Part shown: positions 1 to 7,330 of the stretch, piece after piece
Position numbering within the stretch: the stretch's first letter is position 1
Layout of the letters: the number at the start of each line of letters is the position of its first letter
Assembly: GCF_001443605.1 (NCBI RefSeq)
Contig: NZ_CP013118.1
Location: 504,225-568,224 of the forward strand
Direction of reading: 5' to 3'
Origin: Salinivirga cyanobacteriivorans
Lineage (GTDB): Bacteria > Bacteroidota > Bacteroidia > Bacteroidales > Salinivirgaceae
Length of the DNA stretch: 64,000 nucleotides
Position numbers and translations under genes: made by a program
The notes under the pieces: model-generated
What the model was told of the DNA's origin: nothing
Seen by the model: the letters and a program-made list of their open reading frames with translations, nothing else
Database searches by the model: none

Positions 1-1
1 T

Positions 2-553
2 ATGAAAAAGAAGATGAAAAATGAAATCCAAGGACAGATTGATATGTCAGAAATGTCCTCTGGTGAGGATGTTACTGTTCATATTGATACCGACTTGAAA
101 GCAAGGATATATGCTAATATGAATATTGAGCCTCGCCGCTATTTTTCATTGGAAAATCGAAAAATACGCCCCTTTGTTGGAACAGGATTGTCGTATACTT
201 TCTTTTTGGATATGAAAGGCCGGCTTGATACAACCATTACTGTAAACTCTTCAAATATGCAAAGTGGTGGTGGATTATCAGGTGGCGGAAGTGGGTTTTC
301 AAATATGAAAAAACTTGATAATCAAGATATGGATGTAATGGCTTTTCAGAGCTTAGGTGCTTTGTTTTCAACCGGGTTTGAGTACCCTTTAAATAGTCGA
401 GTTCTGTTTAACTCAAAGCTCACATATCACTTGCCATTCAATACCTTCAATCAAAAAAAATCAACCATAAATAGCTTTGATATTCAATTCGGGTTGGTCT
501 TTAAGTTAAAGAGAAAAAAGATAAAGTTCGTTGAGTATATAAGAACTAAATAG
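2..553 (+). CDS. outer-membrane beta-barrel protein, probably 5'-partial
   Basis: The reading frame opens at base 2 and the protein probably continues upstream of the window. The visible 183 residues have alternating aromatic/polar strands typical of Bacteroidota outer-membrane barrels, including a 'PFVGTGLSYTFF' strand and a C-terminal strand 'SFDIQFGLVFKLK'. A Gly/Ser-rich, Met-containing loop lies around residues 85-105. No signal peptide is visible, which fits a missing N-terminus. It lies just upstream of an efflux adaptor gene and may belong to the same transport locus, but it is not recognisably a TolC-type channel. The function is unknown beyond the barrel prediction. Confidence 0.6.
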   Translation: MKKKMKNEIQGQIDMSEMSSGEDVTVHIDTDLKARIYANMNIEPRRYFSLENRKIRPFVGTGLSYTFFLDMKGRLDTTITVNSSNMQSGGGLSGGGSGFSNMKKLDNQDMDVMAFQSLGALFSTGFEYPLNSRVLFNSKLTYHLPFNTFNQKKSTINSFDIQFGLVFKLKRKKIKFVEYIRTK

Positions 554-677
554 ACCATGAAATTTTTCGAATTGCCCGCCTCAAAGTCCGGAGTGTCCGC
601 TTCATGATATTTAATTGCCCTTTTCTCTTCTAAGACGTACATAATGATAGAAATAAAACAACTTAAAATTTATAATA

Positions 678-1793
678 ATGAAGAATTTAGTTTTCAATAA
701 GGCTTTAGTTTTAGTGTTTTCTCTCTTAATCTTTTTTTTCATTTTCTCCGGATGCACAGACCAACGAGAAACTGAAGAGAAAACAGTTCAAAAAATCTAT
801 AGTAGTTTCCTAACGCAAGAAGTAAAGAATAAATCTGTACAAAAGCAGATCCATCTAAGGGGCAAAGCCAATCCCCGCAAAAAAAAAGTAACCATAGTTA
901 GCGAAGTGCAGGGTAAAGTTTTAACTCCCCAAAAACCGCTTAAAGAGGGAGTGTACTTCAATAGGGGCGAGCTTCTTTTACAGGTAGATAATACTGATAG
1001 TAAATTAAATCTTTATGCATCAAAGAGCAGATTTATTGCTGCTATAAATAAGGTTATGTCTACCATCAAACTTGATTATCCAACAGAATACGAGAAATGG
1101 GCAGAATATTTAGATAACTACAAAATAGAGGATGAATTAAAGAAGTTGCCAGAGGTTCAAATCACAGAGTTGCGTAACTATTTGACAGTTAATGGGATTT
1201 TTGATATGTACTATTCTGTTAAAGGCCTGGAAAACCAGTTGAGTAAGTATGATGTTATTGTCCCATTTAATGGAGTTATTACGAAAGCATACATTCAAGC
1301 TGGAGAAATGCTTTCCCCCAATAAACTAATCGCGGAATTAAATTCTACAGACGAGTTTGAGGTTGAAACTTCGGTTTCACTAAAAGACCTAAAGTACCTA
1401 AATGTTGGGAAGAAAATCAAACTGTATAATAGGGATTTGAATAAACATTATCAAGGGAAGATAAAACGTATCAACAGGAAATTGGATAATAATACCCAAA
1501 TGGCAACTGTATACCTCTCATTAAAAAATAGCTCATTAATGGAAGGGATGTTTTTGGAAGGCAATATTGAAACAGAAATAGAACAAAAAGGAGTGCCTAT
1601 TTCCAGAAAGCTCTTGAAACGTAACAATGAAGTATATGTGATCCGAGACTCCATTGTAAGTCTTGTGAAAGTTGACGTGCTCATAAATAGTGATAATGAA
1701 GTGTATGTGTCAGGACTTATGGACTATGATTTATTGATTAATGAAATAGTAAGTACCCCAATAAATGGAATTAAAGCTGTTTCAAAGAACTAA
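678..1793 (+). CDS. efflux RND transporter periplasmic adaptor (membrane fusion lipoprotein)
   Basis: This is a 371-aa lipoprotein: a hydrophobic signal followed by the lipobox 'FSGC' with Cys26. The body has the adaptor pattern: a biotinyl-lipoyl-like half ('VSEVQGKVL'), a helical hairpin around residues 110-190, the second lipoyl half ('VIVPFNGVITKAYIQAGEML'), then a beta-barrel ('VETSVSLKDLKYLNVGKKI') and a membrane-proximal domain. It should link an inner-membrane RND pump to an outer-membrane channel. The pump gene follows 17 bp downstream but is cut short, so this adaptor has probably lost its native partner. Confidence 0.85.
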   Translation: MKNLVFNKALVLVFSLLIFFFIFSGCTDQRETEEKTVQKIYSSFLTQEVKNKSVQKQIHLRGKANPRKKKVTIVSEVQGKVLTPQKPLKEGVYFNRGELLLQVDNTDSKLNLYASKSRFIAAINKVMSTIKLDYPTEYEKWAEYLDNYKIEDELKKLPEVQITELRNYLTVNGIFDMYYSVKGLENQLSKYDVIVPFNGVITKAYIQAGEMLSPNKLIAELNSTDEFEVETSVSLKDLKYLNVGKKIKLYNRDLNKHYQGKIKRINRKLDNNTQMATVYLSLKNSSLMEGMFLEGNIETEIEQKGVPISRKLLKRNNEVYVIRDSIVSLVKVDVLINSDNEVYVSGLMDYDLLINEIVSTPINGIKAVSKN

Positions 1794-1810
1794 TCTCAAA
1801 ATAAGTAACT

Positions 1811-2032
1811 ATGAAGAATGCAATACGATATTTTATAAAAAATCCGGTAGTTGTCAATCTGGTTCTTATACTGATTATTACTATTGGTTTAATGAGTGGT
1901 TCTACAATTAGGTCTACAACAAACCCTGTAACTAAGGATCGCAACATTAGCATAACATCTATTTATTTAGGCGCTTCGCCTCAGGAGGTTGAGAATGGAA
2001 TTGTTGATAAAATAAAGAAAAAAAAAGATTAA
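1811..2032 (+). pseudogene. RND efflux pump (AcrB/MMPL-type) N-terminal fragment
   Basis: Only 73 codons of what should be about 1,000 remain. The first 60 or so residues show the usual start of an inner-membrane RND pump: 'IRYFIKNPVVVNLVLIL' as the first transmembrane helix and 'YLGASPQEVENGIVDKI' as the conserved periplasmic stretch. The protein family's sequence then gives way to a lysine run and a stop, a few bases before the left end of the IS1595-family element. The sequence beyond the IS is not RND, so the rest of the gene was deleted rather than just interrupted. Confidence 0.85.
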
Positions 2033-2069
2033 ATAAATAGAGGTCAGTAGATAAATTCATATATTATAT

Positions 2070-2077
2070 TATCTTTG
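2070..2077 (+). promoter_or_regulatory. candidate -7 box of the IS1595 transposase gene
   Basis: The sequence 'tatctttg' fits the Bacteroidota -7 consensus TAnnTTTG and lies 23 bp before the transposase ATG. No convincing -33 TTG is found at the right spacing, so this is weak. Confidence 0.3.
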
Positions 2078-2100
2078 ATGTCAATAAAATCAATGTTTTC

Positions 2101-2994
2101 ATGGAACTATTCAAAGGACAAAACCTCATAGAGTTTGCTACACGTTTCAATTCTGATGAAAAGTGTATTGAATATTTGGCTCATATAAAATGGCAAGAAG
2201 GCTTTAAATGTGTAAAATGTGGCCACACAGGAAGCCAAATCCGAAAAAATCATTCAAGAACATGTAATAAGTGTAGTCATACAGAATCAGCTACTGCTAA
2301 CACATTATTCCACAAAGTTAAATTTGGTGTCCAAAAAGCCTTTTTTATTTGCTTTGAAATGGCAACTACAACCAAAAGTTTATCGGCAAGCTATGTGTCA
2401 GAGCGCTTTGGAGTAACAGAAAAGACAGCTCGACTTTTTATGCATAAAGTACGAGAAGCGATGAAGTCAAGTGGTAACAATCCAATGAATGGAAATGTGC
2501 ATATTGATGAGTTTGTGATTGGTGGCAAGGAGGAAGGAAAGGTTGGGCGTAGTTATAATGTTAAGAAAAAGAAAGTTATATGTGCAGTAGAGCTCACTGA
2601 TGATGGTAAAGTTAAACGCATGTACTCTATGAAAATAGACAATTATTCATCGAAAGAGCTAAGGAAAATGTTCGATGCGCATATTTCTAAAGAAGCAAAG
2701 ATCACAACAGATCAATGGAAGGGTTATCATCCCCTGATGTCAAAATATGACATAACGCAAATTGAGAGTAATGGTGGCTTAAACTTTAAGGCTTTGCACA
2801 CGATGATCCATCAAGTTAAATCCTGTATAAGAACGACTTATTCATGGGTTAGCGTTCATAACATTAACAGATACCTTGACGAGTTTTGCTACCGAATCAA
2901 TCGTTCTCAAATGAAAAAGAACATTTTCAATAATTTGGTACATCGAATGGTTGAGGCTGATAAAGTAACTCAAGCTGATTTAATATGTAGTTAA
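2101..2994 (+). CDS. IS1595-family transposase
   Basis: The 297-aa protein starts with a zinc ribbon (CxxC pairs in 'CVKCGH' and 'CNKCSH', about residues 38-60) and has the ISXO2-like DDE catalytic domain, with 'HIDEFVIGGKEEGK' and 'TTDQWKGYHPL' holding the first two acidic residues. The length is normal for the family and the frame is intact, so the element may still be active. It fills nearly the whole insertion sequence. Confidence 0.92.
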   Translation: MELFKGQNLIEFATRFNSDEKCIEYLAHIKWQEGFKCVKCGHTGSQIRKNHSRTCNKCSHTESATANTLFHKVKFGVQKAFFICFEMATTTKSLSASYVSERFGVTEKTARLFMHKVREAMKSSGNNPMNGNVHIDEFVIGGKEEGKVGRSYNVKKKKVICAVELTDDGKVKRMYSMKIDNYSSKELRKMFDAHISKEAKITTDQWKGYHPLMSKYDITQIESNGGLNFKALHTMIHQVKSCIRTTYSWVSVHNINRYLDEFCYRINRSQMKKNIFNNLVHRMVEADKVTQADLICS

Positions 2995-3025
2995 ATAACG
3001 ACCTCTATAAAATAAAATAAGCAAC

Positions 3026-3925
3026 ATGTCACAAAGAGAAGTACTAGCAAGATATAATCTGATTATCAAGAAGCTTCGTAAGAATCCTGCAAATTTTGCA
3101 GAGATCGCTGCGTATCTGGCTTTCGAATCAGAGTTGCAGGGATATAATTTTAATGTTTCAAAAAGGACATTTCAAAGAGACCTTGAAGATATTCGGTCAT
3201 TATACAATATTGATATCCAATATAATTTTTCTTCAAGATCATATTTCATTGATTATGAAGAGCAACCCGATGCTAATGAGCGAATTTTAGAAGCATTCGA
3301 CACGTTTAATGCATTGAATCTCACTGACAGATTATCGAATTATATTCATTTTGAAAAGCGGAGGCCGCAAGGGACTGAGAATCTTTATGGTCTATTACAT
3401 GCGATTAAAAACCAGATGCGGATTAATTTCACGTATCAGAAATACTGGGAAGGTAAAATGACTAATCGCCATGCAGAGCCTTATGCGTTAAAAGAATTCA
3501 GAAACAGATGGTATGTCTTGGCAAATGACTTAAAAGATAGGCAGATTAAGAGTTTTGCCCTTGACCGATTAACGGAATTAGAGATAACGAAGAAACAGTT
3601 TCAGTTACCGCATGATTTTGATGTAAATGACCATTATAAATACAGTTTTGGAATTATCAGCCCCAATGCCGATAAACCGCAGGAGGTCATTTTATCTTTC
3701 AATGCTTTTCAAGGAAAATACATCAAGTCTTTGCCATTCCATGAATCACAAGAAATTTTGATTGACAATGAAAAAGAATTACGAATTAAATTGACAATAT
3801 TCATAACACATGATTTTTTTATGGAATTATTATCGTACGGTGAAAATTTGAAAGTGATACAACCTGACAACTTGATAAATGACTTAAAATCGACCTTTCA
3901 AAATGTTCTAAAATTATATAAATGA
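3026..3925 (+). CDS. WYL-domain transcriptional regulator
   Basis: The 299-aa protein has an N-terminal winged helix-turn-helix region (about residues 1-70, 'VSKRTFQRDLEDIRSLYNI') followed by a WYL ligand-sensing domain ('MRINFTYQKYWEGK ... AEPYALKEFRNRWYVLA ... IKSFALDRLTELEIT', about residues 125-195) and a C-terminal WCX-like part. WYL proteins often control defence islands or DNA-damage genes by sensing nucleic acids or nucleotides. Here it is the first gene of the cassette array, and its promoter region abuts the IS1595 right end 16 bp away, so its native upstream region is gone. Whether it controls neighbouring cassettes is unknown. Confidence 0.85.
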   Translation: MSQREVLARYNLIIKKLRKNPANFAEIAAYLAFESELQGYNFNVSKRTFQRDLEDIRSLYNIDIQYNFSSRSYFIDYEEQPDANERILEAFDTFNALNLTDRLSNYIHFEKRRPQGTENLYGLLHAIKNQMRINFTYQKYWEGKMTNRHAEPYALKEFRNRWYVLANDLKDRQIKSFALDRLTELEITKKQFQLPHDFDVNDHYKYSFGIISPNADKPQEVILSFNAFQGKYIKSLPFHESQEILIDNEKELRIKLTIFITHDFFMELLSYGENLKVIQPDNLINDLKSTFQNVLKLYK

Positions 3926-3943
3926 TAGCCAGCCCTTGACAGC

Positions 3944-4005
3944 CACACACATTGCCAAGTCGCTCAAAAAGCCAACAGCACGACCAAAACTTGTCAAAGA
4001 GTGTG
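3944..4005 (+). repeat. structured repeat D, copy 1 (hairpin)
   Basis: A 17-nt left arm (3944-3960) pairs with a right arm (3989-4005) at 14 of 17 positions around a 28-nt loop. Homologous copies lie at 7234-7294 and 12866-12923. The inner stem and loop are similar in sequence in all three copies, while the outer base pairs differ and compensate (here cacac/gtgtg). It lies between the WYL stop codon and the attC-like site of cassette 0. Confidence 0.65.
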
Positions 4006-4072
4006 CCTGTCCGTACGCACGAGATACTACAAAATTGAGTATTAGTTGGCTATTAAAAGATAAAGGCCAGTT

Positions 4073-4254
4073 GGTAACACGGGCGAGTGGGAAAAAGGCG
4101 CATATGGCGGTTTTTCTGTCGGTGCAGATTTATTTCCATCGCCAAATTTGATTTTTTCGTTCAAATTTTAGTAACATTGTAAAAGTAATTTGGCTCAGTG
4201 GAGCTTGATCGGTTTGTACAAGCAACCCTTTCTCCCACTAGCCCAAACGTTAGC
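4073..4254 (+). repeat. attC-like site of cassette 0 (182 bp)
   Basis: Left core 'ggtaac' (4073-4078) and right core 'gttagc' (4249-4254) bound an imperfect palindrome. The left arm 'aacacgggcgagtggg' pairs with the reverse complement of the right arm around 4232-4251. The predicted crossover is between g4249 and t4250. It is longer than most described attC sites. Confidence 0.65.
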
Positions 4255-4312
4255 GTTCATTGTAAAAAAGACCGACAACACAGACTGATTACTAACATTA
4301 AAAATAAAAATC

Positions 4313-4552
4313 ATGCAGACATTAACATTAAGAAAAGAATTATCAGAAGGATTAAAAATAAGATTCATTGATGAATCAGTAGTTCTTTATAATTTGAAAA
4401 ACATTTCAACATCTGACAAGCCAATTGATAATAAAATTAATATCGAAACAAGTAGTCCTGAAATGTTAAACTTGATATTATCAAGAATATACACAACTGG
4501 ATTAAATATTAAAGTTAATAATCCGACTGATACTGTTATTATCTTGGATTAA
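4313..4552 (+). CDS. hypothetical cassette protein (79 aa)
   Basis: I do not recognise this protein. It has no signal peptide or membrane helix; it mixes a charged N-terminal half with a C-terminal beta/alpha stretch ('SPEMLNLILSRIYTTGLNIKV'). It starts 63 bp after the cassette crossover point, a usual position for a cassette gene. Its 3' end overlaps the 3' end of a short convergent frame on the other strand by 14 bp. The predicted start is the only early Met. Confidence 0.5.
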   Translation: MQTLTLRKELSEGLKIRFIDESVVLYNLKNISTSDKPIDNKINIETSSPEMLNLILSRIYTTGLNIKVNNPTDTVIILD

Positions 4553-4700
4553 CCGTAATTTCATTTTTTTCATTGATAGTAATGGTATATTTAATACCAG
4601 ACCTATCAAAAAAATCTTTAACGAATAAAATCATTTCATTTACATTTTCCATAATTTTAAGACGGTTGACCGATATACCGAAAGATTTTAAATTAAACAT
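4539..4700 (-). CDS. small hypothetical protein, convergent (53 aa)
   Basis: This is a possible gene on the opposite strand. The frame extends further upstream, but the Met at 4700 gives a compact protein with a plausible alpha/beta pattern ('NEMILFVKDFFDRSGIKYTITINEK'). The upstream extension is low-complexity Phe/Tyr-rich and looks non-coding. It overlaps the end of the forward 79-aa frame by 14 bp, so the two genes would share 3' ends. Reverse-oriented genes occur in integron cassettes. Coding status is uncertain. Confidence 0.35.
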   Translation of the reverse strand: MFNLKSFGISVNRLKIMENVNEMILFVKDFFDRSGIKYTITINEKNEITVNPR

Positions 4701-4767
4701 TATTATAAAAGTTCTTTGAAAATATTGAAAATACTTGCGTTGGAAGACCACATCAAAATGACAACGT

Positions 4768-4821
4768 AGCAACTAATCACATTAAATATTTTATTGCGTA
4801 ATAATAAATATGTGGGTTAGC
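4768..4821 (+). repeat. possible additional short attC-like palindrome (54 bp)
   Basis: 'agcaac' at 4768-4773 and 'gttagc' at 4816-4821 flank partly complementary AT-rich arms (cacat near 4779 with atgtg near 4810). It would split cassette 1 in two. Its core sequences do not fit the neighbouring sites as well as the four long palindromes do, so it may be a degenerate site or chance. Confidence 0.3.
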
Positions 4822-4857
4822 TGGAAAATAAATGTGTTTTAATCGGAAGCCACAGGA

Positions 4858-5016
4858 ATGGTCGAACCACCGATAAAAAATAATCCAATATTTATGGAAA
4901 TTGTTTTTGTGACAACTGGTTTAATAATATCGGTTGTTCTGATACTCGTAGTATCTAAGTACAAAAAGTTTTCTATCGAAGTAGGCAAATGGTTCAAGCT
5001 AAATGCCGAAAAGTAA
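4858..5016 (+). CDS. small single-span membrane protein (52 aa)
   Basis: The frame starts at ATG 4858, with a second in-frame ATG at 4894 that would give 40 aa. It encodes a short N-terminus, one hydrophobic helix ('VTTGLIISVVLILVVS') and a basic, amphipathic tail ending 'GKWFKLNAEK'. The positive residues after the helix suggest the tail is cytoplasmic. Such tiny membrane proteins are common cassette cargo in integrons, but I know of no specific function. The clear hydrophobic/basic organisation and its place just before an attC-like site support it being real. Confidence 0.5.
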   Translation: MVEPPIKNNPIFMEIVFVTTGLIISVVLILVVSKYKKFSIEVGKWFKLNAEK

Positions 5017-5108
5017 AGACTTTTTGGAACTGGTACTACGGTATCAGTTTTTCAAGTATTGACAATATTTCAAAGAACTAAAAATTTACAAACAATAAAC
5101 AACGAAAC

Positions 5109-5236
5109 GCTAACACGCTATATAAAAAATTTGGGGTTCATTGGTAATTACAACAACATCACTCGCATCAACATCAGTGTATCTTGATAAGATACTGCTC
5201 CGTAATCCCAAACTTTTCATATAGCTATTCGTTGCC
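5109..5236 (+). repeat. attC-like site of cassette 1 (128 bp)
   Basis: Cores 'gctaac' (5109-5114) and 'gttgcc' (5231-5236) end arms that pair imperfectly: 'gctatataaaaaatttggg' on the left with the reverse complement of the stretch 5207-5226 on the right. The size is like that of Vibrio cholerae repeats. The sequence before the left core (aac at 5106) extends complementarity to the cassette start at 4249-4257. Confidence 0.7.
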
Positions 5237-5330
5237 AACTATAATGGGGAACTTCAACCGAATTAATTTCTAATCTAATCTCTTGCTTTTGGTGTGAATT
5301 TGGTGCATATTTACATCAAAACTGTTAATT

Positions 5331-5570
5331 ATGTCTAGACAAAGTATTTCATTCACACAACCAAATGACGATTGGTTAAAAGCTCAAGTTGAAAGCCAAG
5401 AGTATTCAAGCAAGAGCGAATTGATAAATGATTTGATACGACAAGCCAGAAAGCAACAGCGACAAATAGACTGGATAAAGTCAAAATTAGAACGGGCGGA
5501 AAATAGTGGATTTACCAGTGACAGTAAAGAACAGATACTCGCACAATCTAAAAACCAACTTGATGACTAA
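5331..5570 (+). CDS. parD: ParD-family antitoxin (ribbon-helix-helix)
   Basis: The 79-aa protein has an N-terminal ribbon-helix-helix DNA-binding domain ('SISFTQPNDDWLKAQV ... YSSKSELINDLIR', residues 4-42) and a charged C-terminal tail that would wrap the toxin. It should neutralise ParE and repress its own operon. Its last codons overlap the toxin start by 8 bp, the usual translational coupling. It is cargo of cassette 2; toxin-antitoxin pairs are well-known stabilisers of cassette arrays. Confidence 0.85.
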   Translation: MSRQSISFTQPNDDWLKAQVESQEYSSKSELINDLIRQARKQQRQIDWIKSKLERAENSGFTSDSKEQILAQSKNQLDD

Positions 5571-5856
5571 TTACAAATTAAGTAATGTTGCCAAGGAGGA
5601 TTTGATTAGGATTCATCAATTCGGAATTAAACGATTCGGGTTGACTCAAGCTGATAAATATTTTGACACCTTTTTTGACTATTTTGAAATTATAGCGGAC
5701 CGACCATTTGCTTTTGAATCAGTTGACTATATTAAACATGGATACAGACGATGTGTTTGTGGTTCTGACACAATTTATTTCAAAGTAAATGACGACATAG
5801 TTGAAATTATGGCGATAGTAGGTCAACAAGATCTTGACAATGCATTAAATGTTTAA
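5563..5856 (+). CDS. parE: ParE-family toxin
   Basis: The frame is open from 5506, but the ATG at 5563 overlapping the antitoxin end gives the normal 97-aa ParE: 'YKLSNVAKEDLIRIHQFGIKRFG' (helical hairpin), 'RPFAFESVDYIKHGYRRCVCGSDTIYFKVNDDIVEIMAIVGQQD' (the RelE/ParE beta core). ParE toxins poison DNA gyrase. The next attC-like site begins 9 bp after its stop, which is the tight packing expected in a cassette. Confidence 0.85.
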   Translation: MTNYKLSNVAKEDLIRIHQFGIKRFGLTQADKYFDTFFDYFEIIADRPFAFESVDYIKHGYRRCVCGSDTIYFKVNDDIVEIMAIVGQQDLDNALNV

Positions 5857-5865
5857 ATTACAGTT

Positions 5866-6050
5866 GGCAACAGCGGTTCATAAAGCAAAGGCGGTACGTG
5901 CGTTTTTGTGGGTTCGAGATTTTATTTTAACACCACCAAAACTTCGTTTTGACGTTTAAAGATGTACATTTGTAAAACAAAGTTTTGGCTCTGTGGAGTT
6001 TGAACGGTCTTTTCAAGTAAAGCCTTCGCTTCATAACCGCGTACGTTATG
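5866..6050 (+). repeat. attC-like site of cassette 2 (185 bp)
   Basis: Left core 'ggcaac' (5866-5871), right core 'gttatg' (6045-6050). Outer arms 'agcggttcataaagcaaagg' and the reverse complement of 6020-6043 pair; an inner stem is formed by 'ccaaaactt' and 'aagttttgg'. The right part of this site closely resembles the site at 6890-7072. Confidence 0.7.
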
Positions 6051-6234
6051 GAGTATTCTCAAGCTCCCGAATAGATTTATGCAACAATACCTATTTGAAT
6101 TGTGCTCTTTATCTTATTGATGATTTTGAAAATCGATAATAAAAGGTTAAATTGAGAAAGAAAAGTGAAAATTTGGCAATTAGTTTTTGAGTTAATTAGA
6201 ATTTAAGTGAAATATAAACATAAAACAGCAGCAT

Positions 6235-6894
6235 ATGAAAACTTTAGTATTAAGTTCAGTATTGGGGTTGACTATATTTCTATCAACATCACTCCTAGCG
6301 CAACTTCCTTCGATAGATAGTTTGCATATTCTACCTAATAATCCAACAGCTGGAGAACAAACTAGCTTGATTTGTTATACAACTTTTCCCTCTGGTGATT
6401 GTGAATTAAATGATCATACAGTAAATATTTTGGACACAAATATTATTGTAAATTTAAATTTTACTGTAGGAGACTATACAGTAATTTGCAATAGTATAGA
6501 CACGTTGATTATTGGTAATCTAAATGCTAATAACTATATGCTAATTGCGGAATTATCTCAAAATTTAGAGACGACTATTTATGACATAGATACAATTAAC
6601 TTTTCTATTGAAACAGTTGGGATTCTAGAAAATAAAATCGATGAAAACCCCTTTTATATTTATCCCAACCCTTTCACAGATAGAATTTCTATCGAGAGTA
6701 ATAGCGCTTTGAAAAATGTAAGTAAAGTTGAATTGATTTCAGTATACGGGCAAAAAATATATACGAATGATAATATCAATAATATAAAAACAGAAATTGA
6801 TACTAAAAACTTAATAGATGGAATATATTTTTTGATTATCACAAATGAAGAACAAAAATACGGTATAGAAAAAATAGTAAAGAACACTCCATAA
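6235..6894 (+). CDS. T9SS-exported protein with C-terminal sorting domain
   Basis: A 219-aa protein with an N-terminal signal peptide ('LVLSSVLGLTIFLSTSLLA', cleavage near residue 22), a beta-rich middle of about 120 residues that I do not recognise, and a type A C-terminal sorting domain from about residue 140 ('FYIYPNPFTDRISIES ... VELISVYGQKIY ... NLIDGIYFLIITNEEQKYGIEKIVK'). It should cross the inner membrane by Sec and the outer membrane by the type IX system, with the C-terminal domain removed or modified. It is the only gene of cassette 3, and its stop lies inside the left core of the next attC-like site. Confidence 0.8.
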   Translation: MKTLVLSSVLGLTIFLSTSLLAQLPSIDSLHILPNNPTAGEQTSLICYTTFPSGDCELNDHTVNILDTNIIVNLNFTVGDYTVICNSIDTLIIGNLNANNYMLIAELSQNLETTIYDIDTINFSIETVGILENKIDENPFYIYPNPFTDRISIESNSALKNVSKVELISVYGQKIYTNDNINNIKTEIDTKNLIDGIYFLIITNEEQKYGIEKIVKNTP

Positions 6895-7072
6895 CAGCGG
6901 CGTATAAAGCAAAGGCGGCCATTGAGTTTCGTGGGTTTGGAGTTTTAATTTAGCACCGCCAAAACTTCGTTTTGACGGGTAAAGATGTATATTTGTAAAA
7001 CAAAGTTTTGGCTCCATGAAGATTGATTGGTTTTTGCAAGAAAGGCCTTCGCTTCATCGCCACAACGTTAGC
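6890..7072 (+). repeat. attC-like site of cassette 3 (183 bp)
   Basis: Left core 'cataac' (6890-6895), right core 'gttagc' (7067-7072). Outer arms pair as in the previous site ('agcggcgtataaagcaaagg' with the reverse complement of 7044-7066). The apical region again carries 'ccaaaactt' and 'aagttttgg'. Confidence 0.7.
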
Positions 7073-7170
7073 TGCAAGCAAAAAAGACCGAAATCAAACA
7101 TTTGAACCTGAATATAAAAATTGAAAAAACGGATAGAAAACATTAACACTTTGATTGAAGGTTGGTGCAA

Positions 7171-7187
7171 GAAAAAATTAGTTTTTG
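7171..7187 (+). repeat. left inverted repeat around the helicase module
   Basis: 'gaaaaaattagtttttg' here is nearly the reverse complement of 12952-12969. With structured repeat copies just inside each, these frame the two-gene helicase module. Confidence 0.45.
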
Positions 7188-7233
7188 CCCGCCCGCTTCT
7201 GCCCTTCGGGACAGTTGGGGAAGCCCACGCACA

Positions 7234-7294
7234 TTGCACACATTTGCAAATCGCACAGGCTGACCCACAATTCAAAATTTGCAAAAGAGTGCAA
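7234..7294 (+). repeat. structured repeat D, copy 2 (hairpin)
   Basis: Left arm 7234-7251 pairs with right arm 7277-7294 at 16 of 18 positions, with A.A mismatches at the two places also mismatched in copies 1 and 3. The outer pairs are ttgcac/gtgcaa. It ends 36 bp before the helicase start codon and so would be in its leader. Confidence 0.65.
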
Positions 7295-7330
7295 TTTTTG
7301 CTAACCTCGGTGTTACTCAACAAGATTTAG

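Larger units (their letters stand above)
2038..3007 (+). mobile_element. IS1595-family (ISXO2-like) insertion sequence
   Basis: The element is bounded by short inverted ends: 'tagaggtc' at 2038-2045 and 'gacctcta' at 3000-3007. Between them is one transposase gene. The flanks are extremely AT-rich ('taaataaa' left, 'taaaataa' right), so an 8-bp target duplication cannot be called cleanly. The left flank is an RND pump gene and the right flank is a WYL regulator, so the element now sits at a deletion or rearrangement joint. Confidence 0.8.

Noticed and set aside
3936-4151. Open frame of 71 codons after the WYL gene
   Set aside because: It runs across the structured repeat and the attC-like palindrome and has no protein-like pattern; the DNA structure explains the sequence.
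7054-7330. Open frames on both strands before the helicase gene
   Set aside because: They cover the end of the attC-like site and the structured repeat; similar frames exist in the other copies by repetition, not by protein conservation.
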